Counted from the first letter of the stretch, positions 33,448 through 41,989 are shown. The stretch is DNA of 64,000 nt from DASYXZ01 sp035946625 (GCA_035946625.1 DASYZE010000022.1:1-64000); one strand, 5' to 3'. Notes: a model not told the origin generated them from the letters alone. A program made the numbers and translations.

Positions 33448-34848
33448 TGCCGTGGGGTTTTGAGTGAACAGTCGGCAGCCGGTTGACCTGTGACACAGAC
33501 GGATATTATCACGAAATAGCCGAAATGCCCACGACTCGAGAATCGTGTCGTGGCTACCATGGATAGCACCTCGCCTCGATCAGGGTGGGGTGACTACCCG
33601 CTTTACGTTTTTTCTCTTCCCGCGATTGCAGGAAAGATGGAAAATAAAGCAAGCCAAAGCAAGTAGCGCGAACTGCCGGTTTTGCAGTCCGCGTGTTTTC
33701 CCTCGCCATTACTGCCACGCGGTCGTACATTATCGCCGTGTCGAACCCGCCGCATCCTTGTCCTCCCCAGCAGAGAAACCGCAGGCCCGTCAGCCGACGG
33801 ACGGTCTGCGCTACGCGGCTTGCAGAAAGCATGAAGCCTTCGTATCCATTGCCGCTCTGACGATCGCCCCCCGCGTGCTGCATCAAAGCTCAGTTTCCGT
33901 CCATCGTCTTTAATTTCTGCTTTACTTTAGAGGGAATGTATGCTTTAATTAAGTTTGCCTTGGGTCACTTTAGTAGGGAAGGGCGGTCGCGCGAAAGGGC
34001 AGGAATAGTGTCGTGGTTTCATGGCGGCACCCATCCCCCCGAGCCTGTCATTCTGTGGAGTCCGTCGGCTGACGGACGACGAAGAATCTCCCTCTGGATG
34101 TTGATTTAGGTGACTGTATCAGTGCGAGATCCTTCTCCCGCAGCCGCGGGATCAGGATGACAACCACCCTTCCCGCACCATATAACAGTTACAGATTTGC
34201 AGAGGTGAGTGACAAAATTAAACGCGGCGCACATTCAGATGACACATTCACACGCGGCACGCGACGAGCAAAGCCGCATCAATACTGGGTGGAATCGAGT
34301 TGAGGCCAAAAGTGCAGCAAGTGTTAGAGACGTTTTTTAAAATGAAAGCCACCAAGTGATATAAAACAAGCCACTTAATAAAGTAGCCTTCAAGACGAAT
34401 TAGATTGACATAAGTAGTTTAGAATCAGTTTATTAAGCGCTGAAAAGGGCTGATTTTGGCCCATTATTCGCGCCCACCGAAACTATTTTTTACCCCCATA
34501 AATCCTTACAACCAAATCATTCCAAGGCATTTACAAGTGGTGGCTTTTTGGCTTTGGCGGTATCTTCCTGATAAAACAGGAGATGTCTGGAAAAACGGCC
34601 TCAAAATAAGGCTCAAAATTGGCTTTGGTGGCTTTAAACCCAAAAAACTAATACCGTCTCACTTTCAGGTGAAGTGCCAATTTGATTTGCGCAACCAGAC
34701 GAATGAACCTGCTGTAAATGATTTGCGCCGTCAGCACCGTTATGGTTGGATTTGCGGCAGAAAAAATATATGCTACCCGTCCCTTTGTCCCCCTCCACGC
34801 GCAGAGGGGCTGAAGTTCATCCGCGTGGACACCGAAGGAAGGCGAAAC
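33448..34848. other. 1.4-kb stretch without a recognisable gene
   Basis: No frame here looks like a conserved protein. The left part (33448-33960) is GC-rich and may contain remnants of the S74 locus. A palindromic repeat lies at 34047-34162. From about 34200 to 34780 the sequence is clearly richer in A+T than its surroundings, with runs such as TTGACATAAGTAGTTTAGAA and two similar segments, AAGTGGTGGCTTTTTGGCTT and AATTGGCTTTGGTGGCTTT. The frame of the downstream HEAT gene is open back to 34456, but those codons do not resemble protein. Confidence 0.6.
34047..34162. repeat. Second large copy of the GTCATTCTGAG-type repeat
   Basis: TGTCATTCTGTGGAG at the left and GGGATCAGGATGACA at the right face each other. 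An internal hairpin GTCCGTCGGCTGACGGAC (about 34060-34078) lies inside. GAAGAATC and GATCCTTC recur in the same relative places as in the repeat at 137-287. Confidence 0.7.
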
Positions 34849-35703
34849 ATGATTGCACGAGTCTTCACGGCTCTCGCGTTGGCATGCGCGCTCTGGGCGG
34901 GCGCCATTCCGATCCTCGCTCAGACCGCCGCCGAGCACGCCTGGAGCATCTTGGAGACCGGAGCCGCGGACAAGAACCCCGACAATCGAGCCCTGGCGGT
35001 GCGCACGTTGGGCATCATCACCCGCGACCCGAAGGCCGTCGGGATTGCCGAGAAAGCCCTGAACGATGTGAAGCCAGAGGTAAGAAAATCGGGTGCGACG
35101 GCGCTGGGCGTGATGAATTGCACTTCCTGTATTGGAAGACTGAAAGTGGTCTTGTCGGATAAGGACGCCTCTGTGGTCCTGGCTGCTGCTCACGCGCTGT
35201 GGACGCTCAAGGACACCTTGAACGCTGATGAAGTCTATTACGCCGTGCTCACCGGTAAGAGGAAGAGCGGAAGTGGTCTTATCTCCGAAGGAATGGACAC
35301 CCTTCGCGATCGCAAGAAAATGGCGCAATTCGGCGTTGAAGAAGGCATCGGGTTCATACCTTTTGCCGGGTTCGGATACTCCGCCGTGCAGGTCCTGCGC
35401 AAGGATGACGTTTCTCCCGTGCGCGCCGCCGCCGCGGCAATTCTCGCCACCGACCCGGATCCCAAAAGCGGTGAGGCATTGGTCAAAGCGGCCAGCGACA
35501 AGAGTTGGATTGTCCGCGCGGCGGCGTTGGACGCCCTGGCCAAACGCGGTGATTCCAAGGTCCTGGAAAATATTATTCCGTTGATGGAAGATAAGAAAAC
35601 CCTGGTGCGTTATACCGCAGCCGCCGCAGTCATCCAACTCAGTTCAGTACAAAAATCCGCTGGCAGACCAAAAAGAATCGCACCCAAACGCAAGAAGCGA
35701 TAA
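34849..35703 (+). CDS. Exported HEAT-repeat protein
   Basis: 284 residues from the ATG at 34849, with GGAAGG upstream. Signal peptide about 1-24 (ARVFTALALACALWAGAIPILAQ). The rest is built of HEAT/PBS-lyase-type helical repeats: NPDNRALAVRTLGIITRDPKAV, KPEVRKSGATALGVMN, SWIVRAAALDALAKRGDSKVLENIIPLMEDKKTLVRYTAAAAVIQL. A central stretch (about 145-185) is less regular. A basic tail (RPKRIAPKRKKR) ends the protein. Probably a periplasmic scaffold; the partner is unknown. Confidence 0.82.
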   Translation: MIARVFTALALACALWAGAIPILAQTAAEHAWSILETGAADKNPDNRALAVRTLGIITRDPKAVGIAEKALNDVKPEVRKSGATALGVMNCTSCIGRLKVVLSDKDASVVLAAAHALWTLKDTLNADEVYYAVLTGKRKSGSGLISEGMDTLRDRKKMAQFGVEEGIGFIPFAGFGYSAVQVLRKDDVSPVRAAAAAILATDPDPKSGEALVKAASDKSWIVRAAALDALAKRGDSKVLENIIPLMEDKKTLVRYTAAAAVIQLSSVQKSAGRPKRIAPKRKKR

Positions 35704-35871
35704 GGTCATGGTCGCCTCGACCAACCGGTCGCGAGCGGGCTGGCCCCAACCGATTTTATACGTTCAGTGCGGTTAGGCCAGGCCCTAGCTTCAAGCCGCC
35801 AACTTCCAAACTTAACCTAAACTTCAACCAATCATCATCGGGTATTAACAATCGGCGCTCACAGTGCCAGC

Positions 35872-36123
35872 ATGCAAAGGTTTTTAGGCGTGGTTTTCAC
35901 CCCGGAGGTATTGGGTTGGGCTCTGCTGGCGGTGGTGGGCGTTTTTGTTTTCCTGCTGGTCCGGCCCCGCCAGCAGGACGCTGCTGAGGAGTTTTGGCTG
36001 GCGTTCGTGCAGCAGAAAAGCAGGAGACCCGCGCCCCAGGCCGACCTCAAGCCTGATGTCCCCGGGGAAGAAGCCGCTGACGTTGTGCCGGGTTCCGGGG
36101 CCAATTGGCTGGCTCCTCTTTAG
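35872..36123 (+). CDS. Hypothetical small membrane protein
   Basis: 83 residues with one strong TM helix (about 8-30, FTPEVLGWALLAVVGVFVFLLV), then a hydrophilic tail with an acidic, proline-rich part. No family is recognised and no good ribosome site precedes the ATG. It is followed closely by the winged-helix gene, whose start is about 50 bp downstream, so the two may be co-transcribed. Confidence 0.4.
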   Translation: MQRFLGVVFTPEVLGWALLAVVGVFVFLLVRPRQQDAAEEFWLAFVQQKSRRPAPQADLKPDVPGEEAADVVPGSGANWLAPL

Positions 36124-36173
36124 CCCGGCAATTTCATAGCGCACCCCGAATTTGCGACGGAGGGATGATGGTC

Positions 36174-36377
36174 ATGGAAATTAAAGGATTAATAGGTGAA
36201 ACCGCTGGGCAGGTGTGGCATTTACTGAATACGGACGGCCCCCAAAGCCTGCCTCAGTTAAAAAGAAAACTCGACGGAACCGCTCCATTTCTGGACTTTG
36301 CGGTGGGGTGGCTGGTGCGAGAAGAGAAAATCAAGATTGACGTGGACAAGAAGACCTATCGCCTGCAACTGATTTAA
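36174..36377 (+). CDS. Winged helix-turn-helix protein (DUF2582-type)
   Basis: 67 residues from the ATG at 36174, about 10 nt after GGAGGG; codons 36165 and 36168 are alternative ATGs. The small winged-helix pattern reads MEIKGLIGETAGQVWHLL, then DGPQSLPQLKRKLDG, and LDFAVGWLVREEKIKIDVDKKTYRLQL. The size and spacing fit the DUF2582 family of stand-alone winged helices. The DNA target or protein partner is unknown. It lies upstream of the degenerate receiver protein and the phosphate operon. Confidence 0.75.
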   Translation: MEIKGLIGETAGQVWHLLNTDGPQSLPQLKRKLDGTAPFLDFAVGWLVREEKIKIDVDKKTYRLQLI

Positions 36378-36457
36378 CCGATCGAAACGCGAGCGGAGTT
36401 GAATCCTTGCGGACTGGCGCGCTCAGGACTGCGAGTGCTCCAGGAGAGGAGAAATAC

Positions 36458-36919
36458 ATGCGGGATAATATTCGAGCACTTTTGCTGCACTCTTACGATG
36501 TCCCGGGGACGGCGCTGAAGCGCGCTTTGGAGGATCAATTTATCGCCACGGAGATGGCGCAAAGCTTCAGCGAAGCGACCAGGAGGATTGCCTGCTCCAA
36601 TCCTCCCCATCTGGTGTTCACCGAAACTGATTTACCCGATGGCACCTGGTGTGACGTGGTGGATCTGGCCGCGCGGGCTTCGCGGCCGGTGAGCGTGATT
36701 GTGGTTTCGCCGGTGGCGGATATTCCGCTTTACATTGATGTGATGGAGCGGAAAGCGTTTGATTTCATCACCCACTCGTTTACTACCCCCGAGCTCAACC
36801 TCATACTCCGTTGCGCGGTGGACGACATCATCTGCCAGCGCCGTGAGCCGCCCAAGCTGCCGGTCACTAGGACAAGCAGCAAAGCTCGCCCAAGCCGGCG
36901 GCCATTCAAGAAGACTTAA
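36458..36919 (+). CDS. Degenerate response-regulator receiver protein
   Basis: 153 residues from the ATG at 36458 (RBS GAGAGGAG upstream). A CheY-like receiver fold covers about 5-125: IRALLLHSYDVPGTALKRAL (strand 1, helix 1), PPHLVFTETDLPDGTW (strand 3), RPVSVIVVSPVADIPLYIDVMERKAFDFITHSFTTPEL (strands 4-5). The phospho-acceptor Asp, expected four residues before the Pro of LPDG, is Glu, and the conserved Lys of the KPF segment is His. It therefore cannot be regulated by ordinary Asp phosphorylation. The basic tail (SSKARPSRRPFKKT) might bind nucleic acid or protein. Located just before the pst region. Confidence 0.78.
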   Translation: MRDNIRALLLHSYDVPGTALKRALEDQFIATEMAQSFSEATRRIACSNPPHLVFTETDLPDGTWCDVVDLAARASRPVSVIVVSPVADIPLYIDVMERKAFDFITHSFTTPELNLILRCAVDDIICQRREPPKLPVTRTSSKARPSRRPFKKT

Positions 36920-36943
36920 TGTAATTTTAACCTTGATGTAACA
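36916..36943 (+). promoter_or_regulatory. Pho-box-like operator upstream of the pst region
   Basis: Three hexamers with an 11-bp period are seen: TTAATG (36916-36921), TTAACC (36927-36932) and GTAACA (36938-36943). The spacing and the TTAACA-like words match PhoP/PhoB direct-repeat sites, which normally activate pst genes at low phosphate. The site begins within the stop codon of the receiver gene and lies 43 bp before the truncated pstS-like ORF. Binding is inferred. Confidence 0.55.
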
Positions 36944-36985
36944 TTTCGGCCCCAAGATCGACGTATCGCACAGGAGGAATTCGAC

Positions 36986-37144
36986 ATGCAAAGGATCTTG
37001 AAGTCGTATGCAGGCTATGCCCTCAGCTTGGCCGCCTTGATGGCCGGATTGGCATTAGTCACCAAGCCCTCCCTGACGGCGCCGGCGCCGACCCCCGACA
37101 ATCTACAAATTACGGCCGCCGGCGCCACCTTCCCTTCGACCTAA
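36986..37144 (+). pseudogene. Truncated pstS-like ORF (signal peptide plus start of mature protein)
   Basis: 52 residues with a good AGGAGG site 8 nt before the ATG. A signal-like N-terminus (SYAGYALSLAALMAGLALV) and a short Pro/Thr linker lead into LQITAAGATFPST, the opening of PstS (GAGATFP in the family), then TAA. The remainder of PstS does not follow in any frame. It is probably a remnant of a duplicated pstS, although it could be translated as a leader. The intact pstS starts 130 bp further on. Confidence 0.75.
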
Positions 37145-37273
37145 GGGTGTGAAAATCAGAGTAGACACGCGGGTTCTGGCGCGATTAGGAAAGTGAGGGC
37201 GTTTGCACATCCCGGGGAAGCCAAGAGCGATTTCGAATCATTTTCAAAAATTCTTGACGCTTAAGGAGGCGTG

Positions 37274-38299
37274 ATGAGAAAGTTCATGATAGTCTTAACT
37301 TTTCTGGGAATCCTGGCAGCGAGCGTGACCTTGGCGACCACTTCCATTGTTGGGGCGGGATCCACGTTCACCTATCCGATTATGTCGAAATGGACCAATC
37401 AATATTTTAAGTTGCATCCTGACGTGGAGATCAATTATCAATCCATTGGATCAGGGGGGGGCATCAAGCAAGTGACCGAAGGAACGGTGGACTTTGGCGC
37501 CACCGATGGGCCGCTTGACGATAAGCAGTTGGCTGAGTTCAAGCAGAAGAGGGGCAGTAATGTTCTGCACTTCCCCACCGTGCTTGGCGGTGTCGTTCCG
37601 ATTTACAATGTTCCGGGCGTCAATGGCAATTTGAAATTTACGCCCGCAGCCTTGGCGGGGATCTACCTCGGCCATATCACCAAATGGAACGACTCTGAAT
37701 TAACCAAGGCCAATCCGGGAATAAGCCTTCCCCCCCACGATATCGTGGTGATGCACCGCTCGGAAGGCAGCGGCACCACCTACTGCTGGGCCGATTATCT
37801 TTCCAAAGTCAGCCCGGAATGGAAGAACAATGTGGGAGTGGGAACCGCAATATCCTGGCCCGTGGGCTTGGGGGGCAAAGGTAGTGAAGGCGTCACCGGC
37901 CTGGTCAAGCAGACTCCATATTCCATCGGCTACGTTGAATTGATCTATGCCCTCCAAAACAAGCTGGGCTACGGCGATGTTCAGAATCTGTCCGGAAAGT
38001 TCATACATGCTGATTTGGCCAGCGTCACTGCGGCTGCGGCCGGGGCGGCAAAATCCATGCCCTCCGACTTCAGGGTATCCATCACCAACGCGCCTGGACC
38101 CACGGTCTACCCCATTTCGACCTATACCTGGCTTCTGGTTCCGCAAAAGATATCCGATCCGATTAAAAAGAAAATCGTGGTAGGCTTCGTGCATTGGGTG
38201 TTAACCGAAGGGCAAAAGGATGCGGAGCCCCTGGCTTACGCTCCCTTGCCCAAATCGGTTCAGGCGAAAGAGTTGAAGCAGCTCGCAACCGTCCAATAA
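37274..38299 (+). CDS. pstS: Phosphate ABC transporter substrate-binding protein PstS
   Basis: 341 residues from the ATG at 37274, 4 nt after AGGAGG; a GTG three bases earlier is also possible. Signal peptide about 1-22. Mature PstS motifs: SIVGAGSTFTYPIMSKW, INYQSIGSGGGIKQVTEGTVDFGATDGPL, and VMHRSEGSGTTYCWADYLS, which line the phosphate site. It captures phosphate in the periplasm and passes it to PstCA. First intact gene of the pst operon, in the order S-C-A-B-phoU. Confidence 0.96.
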   Translation: MRKFMIVLTFLGILAASVTLATTSIVGAGSTFTYPIMSKWTNQYFKLHPDVEINYQSIGSGGGIKQVTEGTVDFGATDGPLDDKQLAEFKQKRGSNVLHFPTVLGGVVPIYNVPGVNGNLKFTPAALAGIYLGHITKWNDSELTKANPGISLPPHDIVVMHRSEGSGTTYCWADYLSKVSPEWKNNVGVGTAISWPVGLGGKGSEGVTGLVKQTPYSIGYVELIYALQNKLGYGDVQNLSGKFIHADLASVTAAAAGAAKSMPSDFRVSITNAPGPTVYPISTYTWLLVPQKISDPIKKKIVVGFVHWVLTEGQKDAEPLAYAPLPKSVQAKELKQLATVQ

Positions 38300-39286
38300 A
38301 TGGCAACCGGTCCCATCGTCGCTCGCTCGCGTGCCCTCACTCCCTGGGTGAGGGCACGCTCATTTTTGCGCCACGCCCTGACTCTTGATGCAGCTGCTTA
38401 CACGCTCACGCTGCTCGCCGCCACCACCATTTTCCTGATCACGCTGCTCGTGTGCTACGAACTTTATATTCAATCTGCGCTGGCGCGGGAAACCTTTGGA
38501 TGGAAGTTTCTTTTCACGCAAGCCTGGAATCCGATCACGGAAAAATTCGGAGCCTTACCCTTCATCTACGGGACAGTGGTCACATCGGCGATGGCGCTGC
38601 TCATTGCCATTCCACAAGGGTTGGGCGCGGCCATCTTCCTGGCGGAGATGGCCCCACCCCATTTGTCGGACGCCCTCACGTTTCTCATCGAGCTTTTGGC
38701 CGCTGTTCCCAGCGTCATTTACGGCCTTTTGGGAATCTTCGTGCTGGTACCGGTCCTGGACAATTTTGTGGTCCCCGCCCTTCAGTCTTCGCTCGGTTTT
38801 CTTCCGATCTTTAAGGGTGTGTTTTATGGCGTCAGTTATTTTTCAGCCGGCGTTGTGCTCTCCATCATGATTATTCCCTTCATCGTTTCGGTGTCGCGCG
38901 AAGTGCTGTTGGCGGTTCCTCTGGATCAGCGCGAAGCTTCCATGGCGTTGGGGGCGAGCCGATGGCAAACCACCTGGCGGGTGGTGGTCCCATTCGCCCT
39001 CAAGGGCATCACAGGTTCCATCTTTCTCGCCCTGGCCAGAGCGCTGGGGGAGACGATGGCGGTCACCATGGTGATCGGGAACACGCCCCAGATTAAGGTT
39101 TCTTTGCTCGCTTCGGGCTATTCGATTGCCGCCATTATCGCCAACGAATTCACAGAAGCTGCCGGCGACCTTTATACCAGCGCGCTCATTGAATTGGCTC
39201 TGGTCCTTTTTGCGGTAACATTCATCATCAATGGCTTGGCTAGACTCCTGATTATAGCCACCACCAAGCAAGGTGCCCAAGCATGA
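38300..39286 (+). CDS. pstC: Phosphate ABC transporter permease PstC
   Basis: 328 residues. The ATG directly follows the pstS stop. Six TM helices are visible, the first at about 32-55. The family segment SVIYGLLGIFVLVPVL and the EAA loop EASMALGASRWQTTWRVVVPFALKGITG, which contacts PstB, are present. Forms the channel with PstA. Confidence 0.95.
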   Translation: MATGPIVARSRALTPWVRARSFLRHALTLDAAAYTLTLLAATTIFLITLLVCYELYIQSALARETFGWKFLFTQAWNPITEKFGALPFIYGTVVTSAMALLIAIPQGLGAAIFLAEMAPPHLSDALTFLIELLAAVPSVIYGLLGIFVLVPVLDNFVVPALQSSLGFLPIFKGVFYGVSYFSAGVVLSIMIIPFIVSVSREVLLAVPLDQREASMALGASRWQTTWRVVVPFALKGITGSIFLALARALGETMAVTMVIGNTPQIKVSLLASGYSIAAIIANEFTEAAGDLYTSALIELALVLFAVTFIINGLARLLIIATTKQGAQA

Positions 39287-40140
39287 CCTTCTTTGAAATT
39301 CGCAAAAAGGCCATCAACATCATGATGTTTACGCTGACGGGTTTGTGTACCCTTCTCACGGCGGGCATACTCTTTTTCATTTTGGGGTATCTCGTGGTGC
39401 GCGGGGCCACAGCCCTCAATTGGGATTTCTTCACCAAACTACCGGTCCCGGTGGGCGAGACTGGCGGCGGCATGGCCCAGGCAATCATCGGCAGCGGCAA
39501 GGTCCTTTTCCTGGCAACCTTGATTGGCGTTCCTCTTGGTTTTCTGGGCGGCGTATATCTGAATGAATACGCGGGCGGACGAATGGCATTTATCATCCGG
39601 TACGCCACCGATCTTTTGAACGGCGTCCCTTCGATTGTGATCGGAATTGTGGTCTATACCCTCGTCGTTCATCCCGCCAGACACTTTTCCACGTTTTCCG
39701 GGGGAGTTGCTCTGGGCGTGATGATGATTCCCATCGCGGTTCGCAGCACGGAGGAATTTCTGCACGCGGTTCCCAATTCCATTCGCGAAGCGGCGATGGC
39801 GCTGGGAGCCAGCAAATGGCTGGCGATTGTGACCATCGTGATTCCCGCCGCCCTCAAGGGAATCATCACCGGCACCATGCTCGATTTCGCGCGCGTGGCG
39901 GGTGAAACCGCGCCGCTGCTCTTTACTGCCTTCGGCAACGATTTTTGGAGTCCGGGGTGGAACCAGCCGACGGCAACCCTTCCCGTGATGATTTATAACT
40001 ATGCCATCTCGCCCTACGATGACTGGCACCGCCAGGCATGGGCGGCGGGTTTTGTACTGCTCATGCTCGTCTTAATCCTCAACGTAACCGCCCGGTTGAT
40101 CCTTTCCCGAGGCTCGTTTATGCCCAGAGGGGCGGTCTGA
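39283..40140 (+). CDS. pstA: Phosphate ABC transporter permease PstA
   Basis: 285 residues. It overlaps the pstC stop by 4 bp (ATGA). Six TM helices; GVYLNEYAGGRMAFIIRYATDLLNGVPSIVIG and the EAA loop EAAMALGASKWLAIVTIVIPAALKGI are typical. It carries the PstA-specific end GETAPLLFTAFGNDFW. Pairs with PstC. Confidence 0.95.
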   Translation: MTFFEIRKKAINIMMFTLTGLCTLLTAGILFFILGYLVVRGATALNWDFFTKLPVPVGETGGGMAQAIIGSGKVLFLATLIGVPLGFLGGVYLNEYAGGRMAFIIRYATDLLNGVPSIVIGIVVYTLVVHPARHFSTFSGGVALGVMMIPIAVRSTEEFLHAVPNSIREAAMALGASKWLAIVTIVIPAALKGIITGTMLDFARVAGETAPLLFTAFGNDFWSPGWNQPTATLPVMIYNYAISPYDDWHRQAWAAGFVLLMLVLILNVTARLILSRGSFMPRGAV

Positions 40141-40142
40141 AC

Positions 40143-41027
40143 ATGGGCGCCAAGGCGGTTTCATTAAGCGGCCAGAACGAAGAAAAGGGGAGCCTCAAAC
40201 AGATGAGTCTTCAGGAGGCCGGAAATCCTCCCAGCCCGTCCGTAGTCAAGACGCTCTCGGAATCGGAGAACTCCGCCCAGTGGAAGCTGCGGGCCTCTAA
40301 CATTGATTTTTACTATGGGTCGTTTCAAGCTCTGCATGACGTGAGCATTGATTTTGCCTCCAACAAAATCACCGGACTCATTGGACCCTCGGGCTGCGGT
40401 AAATCGACCTTCTTGAGATCGCTTAACCGTCTGCATGAGACCGTGCGCGGGGCTCGGTTGGAAGGTCAAATTCTCCTGGATGGGCAGGACATCCAGCTGC
40501 AAGAAGTCAGCAATATTCGCCGCCGGGTGGGCATGGTGTTCCAAAAATCGAATCCGTTTCCCAAGTCGATCTTCGACAACGTCGCCTACGGCCTGCGGAT
40601 AAACGGTATGCGCGGCGGGCGCCACCATACTGCCGAAATCGTGGAAAAAAGCCTGACCCGTGCCGCGCTTTGGGATGAAGTGAAGGACAAACTCCATCAG
40701 TCGGCATATGGATTGTCCGGCGGCCAGCAGCAACGCCTCTGCATCGCTCGCGCCCTTGCGGTGGAGCCGGAGGTTCTCCTCCTCGACGAGCCGTGCTCGG
40801 CGCTTGACCCCATCGCCACTGCCAAGATTGAAGAACTACTATTCAGGCTGAAAGAGTCTTGCACCATCGTCATTGTGACGCATAATATGCAACAGGCGGC
40901 ACGCGTGGCGGACAACACTGGTTTCTTCCTGTTGGGCAGGCTCGTCGAATTCAACGACACCGCGGTTATCTTTAAGAACCCCGCCCGAAAAGAAACCGAG
41001 GATTACATTACGGGACGGTTTGGGTAG
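40143..41027 (+). CDS. pstB: Phosphate ABC transporter ATP-binding protein PstB
   Basis: 294 residues from the ATG at 40143, 2 nt after the pstA stop; the frame is open to 40038, inside pstA. An unusually long N-terminal extension (about 1-45) precedes the ABC domain. Walker A is GPSGCGKST (81-89), the Q-loop VGMVFQKSNPFPKSI, signature LSGGQQQR, Walker B LLLDEPCSALDP and the switch histidine in VTHNMQQA. It powers phosphate import and takes part in Pho signalling with PhoU. The C-terminus (ETEDYITGRFG) is the family standard. Confidence 0.96.
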   Translation: MGAKAVSLSGQNEEKGSLKQMSLQEAGNPPSPSVVKTLSESENSAQWKLRASNIDFYYGSFQALHDVSIDFASNKITGLIGPSGCGKSTFLRSLNRLHETVRGARLEGQILLDGQDIQLQEVSNIRRRVGMVFQKSNPFPKSIFDNVAYGLRINGMRGGRHHTAEIVEKSLTRAALWDEVKDKLHQSAYGLSGGQQQRLCIARALAVEPEVLLLDEPCSALDPIATAKIEELLFRLKESCTIVIVTHNMQQAARVADNTGFFLLGRLVEFNDTAVIFKNPARKETEDYITGRFG

Positions 41028-41030
41028 GAA

Positions 41031-41203
41031 AACAGTAGACAGTAGACGGTAGACAGGAAAAAAAAGACCTTGGGCGGCGGCTTCCAGTCACAGCTCAAGG
41101 ATCGTTCGGGAGGGAAAAAGACCTTGGATAGATTTGAGTGAATGTGGCTTGGGAATAAGGTTTGTTTTTCCCTGTCTACTGCCTACAGTCTACTGTCTAC
41201 TTA
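41031..41203. repeat. Long imperfect hairpin between pstB and phoU
   Basis: The left arm AACAGTAGACAGTAGACGGT (continuing AGACAGGAAA) and right arm CCTGTCTACTGCCTACAGTC (continuing TACTGTCTAC) are near complements, each made of repeats of CAGTAGA / TCTACTG. The loop also holds a direct repeat AAAAAGACCTTGG. It fills the 180-bp gap between the two co-directional genes. Confidence 0.75.
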
Positions 41204-41207
41204 ACTT

Positions 41208-41870
41208 ATGCGCCACTTTGACCAACAACTCGACGAGCTCCGCAAACGCCTGCTGGAAATGAGCGGCTTGGTGGAGTCCGGGATTTATCGCAGCGTCCTT
41301 TCTCTAACCGAGAAGGACGAACAGCAGGCCATGCTGGCCCTGCAAAACGAAGCGCGCATCAACCAGATGGAAATTGAGATTGATGACCTCGCCACCGGCC
41401 TGCTCGCCCTGGAAGCGCCTGTGGCCAGCGACCTGCGGTTTATCACCGCCGCCATCAAAATTAACAACGACCTGGAGAGAATGGGCGATCACGCGGTGAA
41501 CATCGCCGAACGCTCTCTGAACCTGATTCACGAGCCGCTGGTGAAACCGCTGGTGGATATCCCGCAGATGGCCAACCTGGTGGAATCCATGGTTCGAAAA
41601 GCTTTGGACGCTTTCGTGAAGCGGGAGGCGGACTTGGCCCGTGAGGTCTTGGTATCCGACGATGCCGTGGACCAGATGCGCGACACCATTTACCTGGAGT
41701 TGACTTCCCACATGGAGAAGGATCCTTCTTCAATTCGCCAATGCCTCGACCTGATGTTCGTGGCGCGCAATTTGGAGCGCATTGCCGACCACTCCACCAA
41801 TATCGCTGAAGACGTCGTTTTTCTCGTCGAGGGAATCGATGTCCGCCATCACGCCGAAGCCACCAAGTAA
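41208..41870 (+). CDS. phoU: Phosphate signalling protein PhoU
   Basis: 220 residues. Two PhoU three-helix bundles: FDQQLDELRKRLLEMSGLVESGIYRSV, IDDLATGLLALEAPVASDLRFITAAIKINNDLERMGDHAVNIAE in the first, and the second with DLMFVARNLERIADHSTNIAEDVVFLVEG. The metal-binding E(R)xxDHxxNIAE motif is in both. PhoU links PstB to the PhoR/PhoB pair as a negative regulator. No phoR or phoB is in this window. Last gene of the operon, convergent with the sedolisin gene. Confidence 0.96.
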   Translation: MRHFDQQLDELRKRLLEMSGLVESGIYRSVLSLTEKDEQQAMLALQNEARINQMEIEIDDLATGLLALEAPVASDLRFITAAIKINNDLERMGDHAVNIAERSLNLIHEPLVKPLVDIPQMANLVESMVRKALDAFVKREADLAREVLVSDDAVDQMRDTIYLELTSHMEKDPSSIRQCLDLMFVARNLERIADHSTNIAEDVVFLVEGIDVRHHAEATK

Positions 41871-41989
41871 TCAACTGGCGCCCTTCGCCGCACCCATCCA
41901 TTCACATTGTGCCGCTGGCTGAGAGAAGGAGGGCCGACCGCAATTGGGGGAAGGCATTGTGCCTCGTTGGCGGGTCCGGACTTCAGCGC

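Noticed and set aside
33554..33886. 110-codon minus-strand ORF near the S74-type gene
   Set aside because: No recognisable domain and codon content unlike the neighbours; treated as non-coding.
34456..34848. N-terminal extension of the HEAT-repeat frame
   Set aside because: It reads Lys/Trp/Phe-rich non-protein-like sequence, and the ATG at 34849 gives a proper signal peptide and ribosome site.
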